The notes: generated by a model from the sequence alone, not told the origin. 38,181 nucleotides of DNA from Pseudomonadota bacterium (GCA_019352135.1 JABBNX010000015.1:1-38181), one strand, 5' to 3'; counted from the stretch's first letter, positions 24,153 to 33,818 are shown. Program-made: numbers and translations.

Positions 24153-25684
24153 CTCACACAAAAAGTCCGTTGATGCCCGGTACTATGAACCTTGTCCCCT
24201 TCAAAGAGCTGATGCTGAGTACATGCGGGCACAGCTTCGAAAAGGCGCGCGAGCAGGCCCTTTCTTTAGCTCTGCAGCGGCGGATGACGTCGTTGGATAT
24301 CGATGTCTGCATGAACTATTACTCCCTGCTGGTGCGCGACCAGGATGAATTGCTGCGGCTGACGGAACTGCTGACGGTCAATGAGACCTATTTTTTCCGC
24401 GAACCTGAACACCTGAGCCTGATGGTCGATACGCTGTTGCCGGAGTTTCTGGCTTCCCGCAACCGGGAGGGGCCGGTCAGAGTGTTGAGTGCGGGGTGTT
24501 CCACCGGAGAGGAGCCCTACTCCATAGCCATTATGCTGCGAGAGCGGTTTGGAAGCGAGAGTGACCGACTGTTTGCCATCACCGGCGTAGACATTGATTC
24601 CACCGTTATCGCCTCGGCAAAACTGGGTGTGTACGGAAAAAGTTCGTTCCGTGGCATGGACCAGTCCCTGCTTGCGCGCTACTTCGAACCGTGCGGTTCC
24701 GGAAGGTTTCAGGTCAGCGAGACTATCAGGAAACAGGTGGGATTCGAGGTGGTAAACCTGTTGGGTACATCGTATCCCCAACGGATGCAGTTGCCCGACA
24801 TAATTCTGTACCGGAACGTCTCCATCTATTTTCCCGGGCAGGTGCAACGGGAGATATTCGGCAAACTTGCGGAACTCCTTGCCGATGGAGGCTGTCTTCT
24901 GGTCGGCGCGTCGGAGACGATACATCATGACATAGGCATCCTTTCCCTTGTAAAACAGGATGCGCTCTTTTTTTACCGTAAAATGCCGCCGCTCGTTTTT
25001 GAAGAGCGCCGAACGTCGAGTCGCTCTCGTTCGATCCCTGAACCGGGACGGGGCAGGCTTCCGCAGACCGCTCCCGTTTCTGCGTCCAAGACAGCGACTC
25101 CCCAAATCCGGCTGCGGGAGAAACACGCTTTTGAACATCCTCACCGGCACTCGTTACCGCAGGTGGATGTCAGAGAGCGCTTTGACGAGGCTATTACGCT
25201 GGCTCATACCAAACAGTACGACAAGGCCCTTGATGTTGTCGTAGCCATCGTCGGACAGGAGAGCAGTTTCGAGAAGGCGCACATCCTCAAGGGGAGCCTG
25301 CTCCTGAATCTGTCGCGTTTTGATGAAGCCTGCATCGTGTGCAATACTATACTAGAGCGTGATCCTCTCTGTTTGGAAGCGTACCTCATGCTTGGGATGA
25401 TCGCGCGCCAGCAAGGAGACAACGATGATGCCATCAGGCGCTTCAGGGAGGCGATCTACCTGGACTCATCCTGCTGGTTGGCTCATTTTTATACCGCGGA
25501 AATACTGTTCGCCCACCGGGACGAAAAAAGGGCGCGCAGTTGCTATGAAGCGGCAGTCCGGACCCTGGAGAAAGGCTCTCTTCAGAAGCATGGGCAGGAT
25601 TTTTTCCCGCTTTCATTTAATGCGGAACAATTCATTGTTATCTGTAGGCATAAATTGTCACTGCTAGCCCCCGCAAAGGGATAA
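24149..25684 (+). CDS. cheR: CheR methyltransferase fused to TPR repeats
   Basis: 511 residues. The N-terminal CheR unit (about 15-285) has TVNETYFFREPEHL, the SAM-binding AGCSTGEEPYS (~115-125) and ILYRNVSIYF, where the usual CRNVLIYF cysteine is tyrosine. A basic, proline-rich linker (about 285-345) follows, then tandem TPR units to the C-terminus (for example AYLMLGMIARQQGDNDDAIR and its neighbours). CheR-TPR proteins are typical of Wsp-like pathways (WspC). The TPRs may replace receptor pentapeptide docking, which is absent from this MCP. Confidence 0.92.
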   Translation: MTHTKSPLMPGTMNLVPFKELMLSTCGHSFEKAREQALSLALQRRMTSLDIDVCMNYYSLLVRDQDELLRLTELLTVNETYFFREPEHLSLMVDTLLPEFLASRNREGPVRVLSAGCSTGEEPYSIAIMLRERFGSESDRLFAITGVDIDSTVIASAKLGVYGKSSFRGMDQSLLARYFEPCGSGRFQVSETIRKQVGFEVVNLLGTSYPQRMQLPDIILYRNVSIYFPGQVQREIFGKLAELLADGGCLLVGASETIHHDIGILSLVKQDALFFYRKMPPLVFEERRTSSRSRSIPEPGRGRLPQTAPVSASKTATPQIRLREKHAFEHPHRHSLPQVDVRERFDEAITLAHTKQYDKALDVVVAIVGQESSFEKAHILKGSLLLNLSRFDEACIVCNTILERDPLCLEAYLMLGMIARQQGDNDDAIRRFREAIYLDSSCWLAHFYTAEILFAHRDEKRARSCYEAAVRTLEKGSLQKHGQDFFPLSFNAEQFIVICRHKLSLLAPAKG

Positions 25685-25694
25685 GCGCGTTCAC

Positions 25695-25732
25695 GAAATT
25701 ATTTTCTTCGAAAAACATCAGAAAATAGTTCC
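25695..25732 (+). promoter_or_regulatory. Imperfect inverted repeat between cheR and cheA
   Basis: GAAATTATTTTCT (25695-25707) and AGAAAATAGTTCC (25720-25732) pair at 11 of 13 positions around a 12-base loop in a 77-base gap. No T-run follows. It could tune the cheR/cheA transcript ratio or be a regulator site; no direct evidence for either. Confidence 0.3.
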
Positions 25733-25761
25733 CAATTTGCTACAAAGAGAACGGATAAGAC

Positions 25762-27981
25762 ATGGCATTCGACCACTCAAAATTTTTGGCACGCTTCGTC
25801 GAGGAGGCGCGTGAGCATTGTTCCCGGATAAGCGATGGTCTGCTCAACCTGGAAAATTCGCCAGGCGATACCGAAATCGTCAATGGTCTGTTCCGTTCAG
25901 CTCACACTATAAAGGGCTCATCTCGAATGATGAAGCTTTCCGGTGTCACCGAGCTTGCCCACAAAATGGAGGATGTCCTTGATGCGGTACGCGGGGGAAA
26001 AATCCACATGGCCGCTTCAGTCTCCGATGCTCTTTTTCGGGGTGCGGATGCCCTTTTGGCGATGCTGGAACGGATAACCGCAGGCGATACATCAGGGGAA
26101 GCTCCGGAGGCGCTCTGCGCGGAACTGGCCCGGGCCGCTGCGGTGCCGGCTACCGGGGAGATGCCGGAGGCCCTGGCCGTTCCGGTAGTTTCTGACATAC
26201 CTGACAAGTCGGACCCGGTTGTTACACCTGCTGTCAGTGCGCCTGCCGAGCCTGCCCGGCTCCCCATGGCCGCTAAAGGTAACCAGGTCGATTATCTGCG
26301 GATAAATGCTGTCAAAATTGATGACCTGATCAGGCTTATGGGAGAGATCGTCTCCGAACAGGGCCGGTTCAGAAGGCATATCGGCAGACTCAGTGAAATC
26401 GAGAATGTATCGGCGCGGCATCTCAGGGCCGTTGCCGGGAAGCTCACGGCCGGTGATACTGAATACCAGTCACTGATTGAGGCTGGCGCCGCGCTGCAGC
26501 TTTCGTTGCGCCAGTCAGTACGGGCCCTGTCTGATGCGTCTCTCATGCAGGATCATCTCGTCGGTGATCTGCAGGAGACCTCTCTCAGGATGCGCATGCA
26601 ACCGCTTTCGACCGTTTTTGACCCTCTTCGCCGTACGGTTCGGGATCTTGCCCATGAGCAGGGCAAGGATATCGATTTTGTCGTCGAGGGGGGAGACACC
26701 GAGCTGGACAGGAAAATTATCGATCGTATCGGTGATTCACTCATGCATATGATTCGCAACTCGCTGGACCATGGCGTGGAGAACGCCGAAGAACGGGGTG
26801 CGGCCAGGAAACCTCTCAAGGGTACCATCAATCTCTCCGCTTGTTACGACAGCGGCTGTGTTACTATTTCCTTGAGCGACGACGGCAGGGGATTATCCGT
26901 CGACAAGATCCGCGACAAGGCGCTTGCAAAGCGGCTATTTGAGGCCGACACGCTGGCCGGCATGTCCCGGGCGGAGATCACCGACCTGATCTTCATGCCC
27001 GGTTTTAGCACCAGTCCGATCATCACTGATCTTTCCGGCCGCGGTGTGGGCATGGATGTTGTCAGGAAAAGCATTGTCGATGAACTCAAAGGAACCATCA
27101 TCATCGAAACCAGGGAAGGGGAGGGGACGACCTTTCTGTTGCGTCTGCCGCTCAATCTGGCGGTGTTCCCGCTGTTCCTTGTCTCCACCGGCGGCAAGAT
27201 CTGCGCCCTGCCGGCCACTGCACTGGTCGAAATGCTCTCGGTGCAGCGGAGAGAGATTATTGAGATTGTCAACAAACGAGCCATTCGCCTGCGGGAGCAG
27301 ATCATCCCGGTCGAAAACCTGGCAGCGCTCCTCAAACTCACGACGGAAGCGCCTGCCGGGGCGGGTGAGGCGCTGATCGTTATCATCAGGGATGGAGAAG
27401 AAAAGCTGGGGCTGGAAGTAGCCGAGATTATTGGTCGGGAGGAAATGGTGGTAAAGCCGCTGCCGCTCCATCTGCAGAGCCTGCGCATGGTCTCGGGTGT
27501 CACCATCGGGGAGCAGGACAGCATCATCAACGTTCTCCACGTTCCGGAACTGATCAGGCAAGCGCGGGAAATTGCGGAGCCGGGACGTCTGCGTCCTGCC
27601 GTAAAGGAAGAGCATGCTGCAACGGTGCTGGTGGTGGACGACTCCATCAATACCCGGGAGATCGAAAAGAGCATCCTCGAAGCGTACGGCTATACCGTGA
27701 TCACGGCGGAAGACGGCGAAGAAGCGTTTAAAAAAACGCGCGAGACCTTGTATGACCTTGTCATCACCGATGTGGAGATGCCGAGGCTCGACGGTTTCTC
27801 GCTGACCAAACGGCTGCGCGACGATGAACGGTACCGGCACGTGCCGATCATCATCGTGACCTCGCTGGAGAAGGACGAAGACAAAAAACGGGGCATTTCG
27901 GTTGGTGCCAACGCCTATATCGTCAAGGGCGCTTTTGATCAGTCAAATTTGATAGATACGGTCCGCAGTCTGATCGGATAA
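25762..27981 (+). CDS. cheA: CheA hybrid kinase with C-terminal receiver (Hpt-kinase-CheW-REC)
   Basis: 739 residues. The Hpt domain has H48 in FRSAHTIKGSSRMMKL. An alanine/proline-rich linker (about 115-170) stands where a P2 domain would be, so no P2 is evident. The dimerisation domain begins about 175 (INAVKIDDLIRLMGEIV). ATPase boxes are HMIRNSLDHGVE (~329), SDDGRGLS, and SGRGVGMDVV. A CheW-like P5 domain follows. A receiver closes the protein with VLVVDDSIN (~623) and D670 in VITDVEMPRLDGF. This matches WspE-type CheA hybrids. The attached receiver may act as a phosphate sink or output. Confidence 0.93.
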   Translation: MAFDHSKFLARFVEEAREHCSRISDGLLNLENSPGDTEIVNGLFRSAHTIKGSSRMMKLSGVTELAHKMEDVLDAVRGGKIHMAASVSDALFRGADALLAMLERITAGDTSGEAPEALCAELARAAAVPATGEMPEALAVPVVSDIPDKSDPVVTPAVSAPAEPARLPMAAKGNQVDYLRINAVKIDDLIRLMGEIVSEQGRFRRHIGRLSEIENVSARHLRAVAGKLTAGDTEYQSLIEAGAALQLSLRQSVRALSDASLMQDHLVGDLQETSLRMRMQPLSTVFDPLRRTVRDLAHEQGKDIDFVVEGGDTELDRKIIDRIGDSLMHMIRNSLDHGVENAEERGAARKPLKGTINLSACYDSGCVTISLSDDGRGLSVDKIRDKALAKRLFEADTLAGMSRAEITDLIFMPGFSTSPIITDLSGRGVGMDVVRKSIVDELKGTIIIETREGEGTTFLLRLPLNLAVFPLFLVSTGGKICALPATALVEMLSVQRREIIEIVNKRAIRLREQIIPVENLAALLKLTTEAPAGAGEALIVIIRDGEEKLGLEVAEIIGREEMVVKPLPLHLQSLRMVSGVTIGEQDSIINVLHVPELIRQAREIAEPGRLRPAVKEEHAATVLVVDDSINTREIEKSILEAYGYTVITAEDGEEAFKKTRETLYDLVITDVEMPRLDGFSLTKRLRDDERYRHVPIIIVTSLEKDEDKKRGISVGANAYIVKGAFDQSNLIDTVRSLIG

Positions 27982-27995
27982 GATAAGGAGCAGAT

Positions 27996-28373
27996 ATGAA
28001 CAGCGACACACCCGCAACCATTCTGGTGGTTGATGACGACGAATTTACCGCCGAGTTGACCGGGATGATCCTTGAAACGGTCGGTTATGAGGTCGTAATT
28101 GCCGTAGGCGGCATGGAAGCCCTGGGAAAAATTTCGGAAGATGCTGCGATCCGCATGGTCGTCTCTGACATGAACATGCCGGTCATCGACGGGATTCAAC
28201 TCTTCACTGAGCTGCGGGAGCAGGGGTATAACCAGCCCTTTGTACTCCTCACCGGAGATGACGCCGTCCCTCTCAGGGTGGCCCATCCGGATATGGACGC
28301 CGTGCTGACGAAGGATGAAGATCTGCAGGAAGCGCTGCCGAATCTGGTGGAAACGCTCCTTGCGCGCGCCTGA
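27996..28373 (+). CDS. Single-domain response regulator, last gene of the chemosensory cluster
   Basis: 125 residues, receiver only. Acidic residues are in VVDDDEF, with phospho-acceptor D58 in VVSDMNMPVIDG and a threonine switch in VLLTGDD. The final lysine lies in LTKDEDLQ, where aspartate replaces the usual proline. AAGGAG precedes the ATG. It follows cheA by 14 bases and is a likely output target of CheA. It is most similar in sequence style to the receivers of the upstream hybrid kinases. Confidence 0.9.
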   Translation: MNSDTPATILVVDDDEFTAELTGMILETVGYEVVIAVGGMEALGKISEDAAIRMVVSDMNMPVIDGIQLFTELREQGYNQPFVLLTGDDAVPLRVAHPDMDAVLTKDEDLQEALPNLVETLLARA

Positions 28374-28432
28374 GGGGACGCAATCGTGTAGCGTGTGGTT
28401 ATGCAGAATATCTGTAACAAGAGGGGCTGATC

Positions 28433-29425
28433 ATGTCTGAAAAACCGAAACTGGCGGTCTACTGGGGTGCATCGTGCGGTGGGTGCGAAATTGCGGTAGT
28501 CAACCTGCACGAGAAAATCCTGGATGTGGATGCGGCGCTGGATTTCATGTTCTGCCCCTGTCTGCTGGACACCAAGAAAAAAGATATTGAGGCGCTCCCG
28601 GACCGGGCCATTGCCGTGACCCTCTTCAATGGCGCCCTCCGCACCGAGGAAAATGTTGAGATGGCTCATCTGCTGCGAAGCAAATCACAAATCCTGGTGG
28701 CCTTCGGTTCGTGCGCCAAAGGCGGGTGCATCCCGGCCCTGGCCAACTTCACGACGAAGGAAGACCTGCTCCGTTCCGTTTACGTTGATAATCCCTCGGT
28801 TGATAACCCTGCATCGATCATCCCCTCCGGCACAACCACTTTTCCCGAGGGGAATATGTCCCTGACGCCGCTGTTGGAGCGCGTGAAACATCTGGCCCAG
28901 GAGGTGGAGGTCGATTATTATATCCCCGGCTGCCCCCCTGAGTCGCACCAGATCTGGAATGTGATCACGGCGATCCTGTCCGGCGATCTGCCTCCCAAGG
29001 GGAGCACGGTCGGCTGCGGCACTCTGACCGTCTGTGACGACTGCTCCCGGACCAAGGAGGAGAAGCGCATTACCGCCTTCCGCCGCAATTACGAATTTTA
29101 TCCTGATCCTGAGGCCTGCCTGCTTGAACAGGGGCTGCTCTGCATGGGAATCGCCACCCGCAATGGTTGCGGTGCCCCCTGCACCAAGGCCAACATGCCC
29201 TGCACCGGTTGTTACGGCGCACCGGAGGGGATCAGCGACCAGGGGGCAAAGATGGTTGCGGCGCTTGGCTCGGTGATGGATATCGGCGATACGGCCGGCC
29301 TGTCGGAAGATGAGATTGCTGGGCGTGTGGACGCCTTTCTGAAAACAATTCCTGATTATGCCGGACTGTTTTACAAATACACCCTGGCCAGTTCAATTCT
29401 GGGTGGTCGTGTAGGGAGGAACTGA
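28433..29425 (+). CDS. mvhG: [NiFe] hydrogenase small subunit, MvhG type
   Basis: 330 residues without a Tat signal, so cytoplasmic. The proximal cluster motif is GASCGGCE (C15, C18), with further cysteines in GSCAKGGC and PGCPPES, which identify the MvhG/FrhG-type small subunit. The C-terminal half carries additional cysteine clusters (TVCDDCSR; CGAPC, CTGCYGAPEG) for medial and distal iron-sulfur centres. GAGGGG lies before the ATG. It passes electrons from the large subunit to MvhD and HdrA. It overlaps the large-subunit start by one base. Confidence 0.92.
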   Translation: MSEKPKLAVYWGASCGGCEIAVVNLHEKILDVDAALDFMFCPCLLDTKKKDIEALPDRAIAVTLFNGALRTEENVEMAHLLRSKSQILVAFGSCAKGGCIPALANFTTKEDLLRSVYVDNPSVDNPASIIPSGTTTFPEGNMSLTPLLERVKHLAQEVEVDYYIPGCPPESHQIWNVITAILSGDLPPKGSTVGCGTLTVCDDCSRTKEEKRITAFRRNYEFYPDPEACLLEQGLLCMGIATRNGCGAPCTKANMPCTGCYGAPEGISDQGAKMVAALGSVMDIGDTAGLSEDEIAGRVDAFLKTIPDYAGLFYKYTLASSILGGRVGRN

Positions 29426-30918
29426 TGGCGCGCATTACGATTGACCCGATCACTCGCCTGGAAGGACATGGGCGGATAGACATCTTCCTGAATGACCTGG
29501 GCACAGTAGAAAATACCTTTTTCCAGATCCCGGAGCTGCGCGGATTTGAACAGTTCTGCGTCGGGCGCATGGCTGAAGAGATGCCGGTCATCACCAACCG
29601 CATCTGCGGAGTCTGCCCGGAGGCGCACCACCTGGCAGCTACCAAGGCGCTTGACCAGGTCTTTGGCGCCGAGCCGACTCCCGTGGCAAAAAAACTGCGT
29701 GAAATCCTCTATATGGCATTTTTTGTCACCGATCATACGACTCATTTTTACGCCTTGGGTGGGCCGGATTTTATTGTCGGGCCGGATGCCCCTCCTTCGG
29801 AGCGTAACATTCTGGGGGTGGCCCGCACGGTTGGGCTGGAGGTTGCCGGCGAGGTGATCGCCTGCCGCAAGCGCAACCACGAGATTATCACCTTTCTGGG
29901 GGGGAAGTCGATTCATCCGGTGGCTGGAGTACCCGGCGGCTGGAGCCGCCCGATCACTGCAGAGGAGCGAACGCAGATTGAAGACACGGCGCGCAAGAAT
30001 ATCGAATTTGCCCGTTTTTCCCTCTCTCTCTTCGAAAAGATCGTGCTGAAAAACCCGGTTTACCTGGAGATGGTGACTTCGGACATCTATCTGCATCGCA
30101 CCTATTCGATGGGGACTGTCGATGTGAACAATCAGGCTAATTTCTACGACGGCATGATCAGGGTAGTGGATCCGGAAGGGCAGGAGTTTGTCAAATACCA
30201 TTCGTCGGACTATCGCGAGCATATTGCCGAGCGAGTGGAATCCTGGACCTACCTGAAATATCCGTACTTGAAAAAGGTGGGGTGGAAGGGTCTGGCTGAC
30301 GGAATCGGTAGCGGCGTCTATACCGCGACACCGCTGTCGCGGCTGAATGTTTCCGAAGGGCTGGCGACGCCTCTGGCCAATGCCGAGTACCAGCGGATGT
30401 ATGAAGCCTTCGGCTGCATGAAAATTACTGCGGCACGCTATGAGCCGATCCATCACCGCCTTGCCACCCACTGGGCGCGGTTGATCGAACTGCTTTACGC
30501 TTCGGAACGGATGCTGGAACTGGCGCTCGACCCTGAAGTTACGTCACCGGAAACCCGTAACATTCCCGATCCGGCCCTGTTCACCGGTGAGGGGATCGGC
30601 TCGGTCGAGGCTCCGCGCGGAACGTTGACCCATCATTTTGTCACCGATGAACGGGGGGTGCTGACCAAGGTTAATATGATCGTCGGCACCACCAACAACT
30701 ATGCCGCCATATCCATGTCGATCAAGCGTGCTGCGGAGAGGCTGATCACCAGCAACGCTCCTGATGAATCTATTCTTAACAGGGTGGAGATGGCCTTTCG
30801 GCTGTACGATCCCTGCCTCTCCTGCGCAACCCATTTTCTTCCCGGCAAGATGCCGCTGACGGTCTCGATCCGTGACAGTCAGGGCGGACTGCTGCGGGAG
30901 ATGCGGAGGAAGGGATGA
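29425..30918 (+). CDS. mvhA: [NiFe] hydrogenase large subunit, MvhA type
   Basis: 497 residues. Both Ni-Fe motifs are intact: RICGVC (C61, C64) and DPCLSCATH (C464, C467, H470), in contrast to EhrL. DPITRLEGHGR at the N-terminus is the conserved L0 motif. A 27-residue tail follows H470 and should be removed by the maturation protease encoded next. This places the enzyme in the cytoplasmic group 3 (Mvh/methyl-viologen-reducing type) hydrogenases, which oxidise H2 or make it reversibly. Its stop overlaps the protease start. Confidence 0.93.
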   Translation: MARITIDPITRLEGHGRIDIFLNDLGTVENTFFQIPELRGFEQFCVGRMAEEMPVITNRICGVCPEAHHLAATKALDQVFGAEPTPVAKKLREILYMAFFVTDHTTHFYALGGPDFIVGPDAPPSERNILGVARTVGLEVAGEVIACRKRNHEIITFLGGKSIHPVAGVPGGWSRPITAEERTQIEDTARKNIEFARFSLSLFEKIVLKNPVYLEMVTSDIYLHRTYSMGTVDVNNQANFYDGMIRVVDPEGQEFVKYHSSDYREHIAERVESWTYLKYPYLKKVGWKGLADGIGSGVYTATPLSRLNVSEGLATPLANAEYQRMYEAFGCMKITAARYEPIHHRLATHWARLIELLYASERMLELALDPEVTSPETRNIPDPALFTGEGIGSVEAPRGTLTHHFVTDERGVLTKVNMIVGTTNNYAAISMSIKRAAERLITSNAPDESILNRVEMAFRLYDPCLSCATHFLPGKMPLTVSIRDSQGGLLREMRRKG

Positions 30919-31403
30919 CGATATCAGGTGGGGCGGGAACCGTCATCATCGGGATGGGGAATCCGCAGCTCTCCGATGACGGTGTCGGGCTGGCCGTTGC
31001 CGTGGCCGTGGCGGAGCGCCTGAAGCAGCGCATGACTCTGACTGTGACCGAGTTGAACACCGGGGGGATCCGGCTTATGGAAGCGATGGCAGGTTTCAGG
31101 CGGGCCGTGGTTGTTGATGCGATGCTGAGCGGCGCACCTCCCGGCACCGTCCAGCGCTTTGACCCGAAGGATTTCGTCACCACCAGGAATACGTTTTCGA
31201 GCCACGATACCGATTTTGCCACTGCCTATGACCTGGGAAAGATGACAGGTGTTTCCCTGCCGGAGCAGGTTTCCTTCTGGGGGGTCGAGGCACGTGAGTT
31301 TGACCTTTTTGGCGAACGTTTCACCGCCGAGGTGGCTGCGGCGGTGCCGGTGGCAGTGGAGCAGATCGTTGCCCAGATCATTGCATGGGAGGGGGAAGCG
31401 TGA
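30915..31403 (+). CDS. Hydrogenase maturation protease (HycI/HybD family)
   Basis: 162 residues. The family signature GMGNPQLSDDGVG is at 13-25. D69 in VVVDAM and H97 in SSHDTDF match the metal-binding acidic and histidine residues. It is expected to clip the C-terminal tail of the adjacent large subunit once nickel is in place. It starts at the ATGA overlap with that gene. Its end overlaps the GTG start of the HdrA gene (GTGA), so hydrogenase and HdrA form a single transcript. Confidence 0.9.
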   Translation: MTISGGAGTVIIGMGNPQLSDDGVGLAVAVAVAERLKQRMTLTVTELNTGGIRLMEAMAGFRRAVVVDAMLSGAPPGTVQRFDPKDFVTTRNTFSSHDTDFATAYDLGKMTGVSLPEQVSFWGVEAREFDLFGERFTAEVAAAVPVAVEQIVAQIIAWEGEA

Positions 31404-33352
31404 AGATTGGCATCTATTTTTGCAACTGCGGCAGCAATATCGCCGAAAAAATCAGCTCCGCAGCGGTGGCCGCAGCGGCCAGTTCCTTTCCGGACAGTCC
31501 CTACGTAAAAATTGTGGATTTTATCTGCTCGGAAGAGGGCAAGCTGCAGTTCGAGGAGAGCCTGAAGTCGGAACAACCGGATCGGGTTGTCGTTGCCGCC
31601 TGCTCACCACGGGACCACGAGGCGACTTTCCGCCGCTGCCTGACCAATGTCGGAATGAATCCCTACCTGATACAGATGGTCAATATCCGCGAACAGATCG
31701 CGTGGGTGACGGAAGACCCGGCGGTTGCGACCGAAAAAACGATAGCGGCTATCCGGGGCGCAGTCTGCCGGGTACGGCTGCAGCAACCGTTAGAGAAGAA
31801 ACAGCTGGAGGTCTGTCCCGATGCGCTGGTGATTGGTGCCGGACCGGCCGGTATGAAAGCGGCCCTGTCGCTGGCCGAAGCGGGGCGAGCGGTGGTGCTG
31901 GTAGAGCGGACGCCGTTTATCGGGGGACTGCCGGTCCGTTTCGAAGATCTGTTCCCGGCCATGGAGTGTGCCCCCTGTATGCTGGAACCACTGATGGGGG
32001 ATCTGCTCCACGGCGACCACGTCGGAAAAATCGAGCTGATGACCATGGCGGAACTGATCGAAGTGACCGGTTTTTACGGTAATTTTATCGCGAAAATCCG
32101 CCGGAAGCCACGCCATGTTGCGCTGCATGAATGCATCGGGTGCGGCGAGTGCGTGGAGGCCTGTCCCGCTACAACAAGGAATGAATTCAACAGCAACGCC
32201 AGCGAGCGCAAAGCGATTGATTTCGCTTTCACCGGTGTGCTGCCGAACGCTCCGTTCCTGATGGAGGAAATCTGCATCCGCTCAAAGGGCGTGGAATGCC
32301 GGGCCTGCAAGGATGCCTGCCCCATGGGTGAAGATGTCGTCACCCTCGATGAGGTTGAAACGACTGTCGAACGCAGGATCGGCTCCATTATTCTGGCCAC
32401 CGGCGCCGGGCTGTATGATGCCTCCCGTGTAGTCGGCATGGGGATGGGAACGCTGCCGGATGTGTATGATGCCCTGCAGTTTGAACGGATGCTCTCATCG
32501 ACCGGGCCGACCGGCGGAGAGATCGTGACCTCGGATGGCACTGCCCCGTCATCGGTGGCGATTATCCATTGTGTCGGGAGCCTGGATGAAGATCATAAAC
32601 CGTACTGTTCCGGTATCTGCTGCCAGTACGCCTTTAAATTCAACCATCTGATCACCGCGAAACTTCCGGAGGTATCGATTACCCATTATCACCGTGATCT
32701 GGTCGTGCCCGGCAAAGAGGCGCATGCCCTGCTCCAGCATGCCGCCGGGAACAAAAACTCCTCACTGAAACGATACGGCAGTATCAAGGATCTTGCCGTC
32801 ACACATGGTAGTAACGGCAGGCTGCAGGTGAGCGCCACAGGGGATACGTCAACTGCGGATATGGTCATTCTCTGCCCGGCGGTGATTCCTGCGGAGGGAG
32901 CCGACAGATTGTCCTCCCTGCTGGATGTCAGCTGCGACTCGTTCGGGTTCTTCCAGGAGCTGCACGGACGGTTGGACGCAGCCCAGAGCACCCTCAAAGG
33001 GGTCTATCTGGCCGGAGCCTGCCAGGAACCGATGGATATCCGGAGTGCGATGCTCGAAGGGATGGCCAGTGTCGGCCATACGCTGGCCGGGCTCCAGCCG
33101 GGGCGGATGATCGAGATTGAACCTGCCACCGCCGAGGTTGATGAAACCCGGTGTGCCGGCTGTCGCCTCTGTGTATCTGTCTGCCCTTATCACGCCATAA
33201 CGTTTGATAGTGAACGCAATGCGTCGCATATCAACGCCGTCCTCTGCCGCGGTTGCGGTACCTGCGTGACCGCCTGTCCGTCCGGTGCCATTGCGGGCCA
33301 CCATTTTACCAATGAGCAGATCATGGCCGAGATTGAAGGAGTCCTGAAATGA
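31400..33352 (+). CDS. hdrA: HdrA-like flavin/iron-sulfur electron-bifurcation subunit
   Basis: 650 residues from GTG 31400, preceded by GGAGGGGGAAG; an ATG at 31385 lies further inside the protease gene and has a poorer site. The N-terminal part has cysteines in YFCNCGSN and VAACSPRDHEA. FAD is bound through GAGPAG (146-151). CIGCGECVEACP (245-255) is an internal ferredoxin-type cluster. CAGCRLCVSVCP (585-595) and CRGCGTCVTACP (616-626) form the C-terminal two-cluster domain. In methanogens HdrA bifurcates electrons from Mvh to ferredoxin and HdrB. Here HdrB/HdrC are absent from the window, so the second acceptor is open. Confidence 0.92.
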   Translation: MKIGIYFCNCGSNIAEKISSAAVAAAASSFPDSPYVKIVDFICSEEGKLQFEESLKSEQPDRVVVAACSPRDHEATFRRCLTNVGMNPYLIQMVNIREQIAWVTEDPAVATEKTIAAIRGAVCRVRLQQPLEKKQLEVCPDALVIGAGPAGMKAALSLAEAGRAVVLVERTPFIGGLPVRFEDLFPAMECAPCMLEPLMGDLLHGDHVGKIELMTMAELIEVTGFYGNFIAKIRRKPRHVALHECIGCGECVEACPATTRNEFNSNASERKAIDFAFTGVLPNAPFLMEEICIRSKGVECRACKDACPMGEDVVTLDEVETTVERRIGSIILATGAGLYDASRVVGMGMGTLPDVYDALQFERMLSSTGPTGGEIVTSDGTAPSSVAIIHCVGSLDEDHKPYCSGICCQYAFKFNHLITAKLPEVSITHYHRDLVVPGKEAHALLQHAAGNKNSSLKRYGSIKDLAVTHGSNGRLQVSATGDTSTADMVILCPAVIPAEGADRLSSLLDVSCDSFGFFQELHGRLDAAQSTLKGVYLAGACQEPMDIRSAMLEGMASVGHTLAGLQPGRMIEIEPATAEVDETRCAGCRLCVSVCPYHAITFDSERNASHINAVLCRGCGTCVTACPSGAIAGHHFTNEQIMAEIEGVLK

Positions 33353-33798
33353 CCGCCGTGGCAGATTTTGAGCCTAAAATCATCGGTTTTCTCTGTAACT
33401 GGTGTTCCTATGCCGGGGCCGACAAGGCGGGGGGGATGCAGGAGACGTATCCACCTAATGTGCGTATAATCCGGGTCATGTGCAGTGGCAGAGTCGATCC
33501 TCAATTTGTGCTTTCAGCCTTTGAAAAGGGTGCCGACGGTGTTATTATCCTGGCCTGTCACCCCGGAGACTGCCACTACAAAGAGGGGAATTGCCGTGCT
33601 CTGCAGCGTCACGGGATGTTGAACATGATGCTGGAGCAGTTGGGTGTTGAAAAAGAACGGTGTCGGCTGGATTATGTCTCCGCAGGAGAAGGGGAAAAGT
33701 TCAGCAGGGTTATCCGCGAGATTGTTGAATCAGTTCGTGTGCTGGGACCGCTTTTGGTGGCTTCGGACCACAACGCAGAAATTCTATCGACTGAATAA
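33349..33798 (+). CDS. mvhD: MvhD-type iron-sulfur subunit linking hydrogenase and HdrA
   Basis: 149 residues. The [2Fe-2S] cysteines lie in LCNWCSYAGAD, VMCSGRVD, and ACHPGDCHY plus EGNCRA. RIIRVMCSGRVDPQFVL is a hallmark of the MvhD/FlpD family. MvhD carries electrons from MvhG to HdrA. It overlaps the hdrA stop by four bases, and the order (G, A, protease, HdrA, D) supports one complex of the five products. It is soluble and cytoplasmic. Confidence 0.92.
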   Translation: MTAVADFEPKIIGFLCNWCSYAGADKAGGMQETYPPNVRIIRVMCSGRVDPQFVLSAFEKGADGVIILACHPGDCHYKEGNCRALQRHGMLNMMLEQLGVEKERCRLDYVSAGEGEKFSRVIREIVESVRVLGPLLVASDHNAEILSTE

Positions 33799-33818
33799 AC
33801 CACAAGGAGAGATATGTT

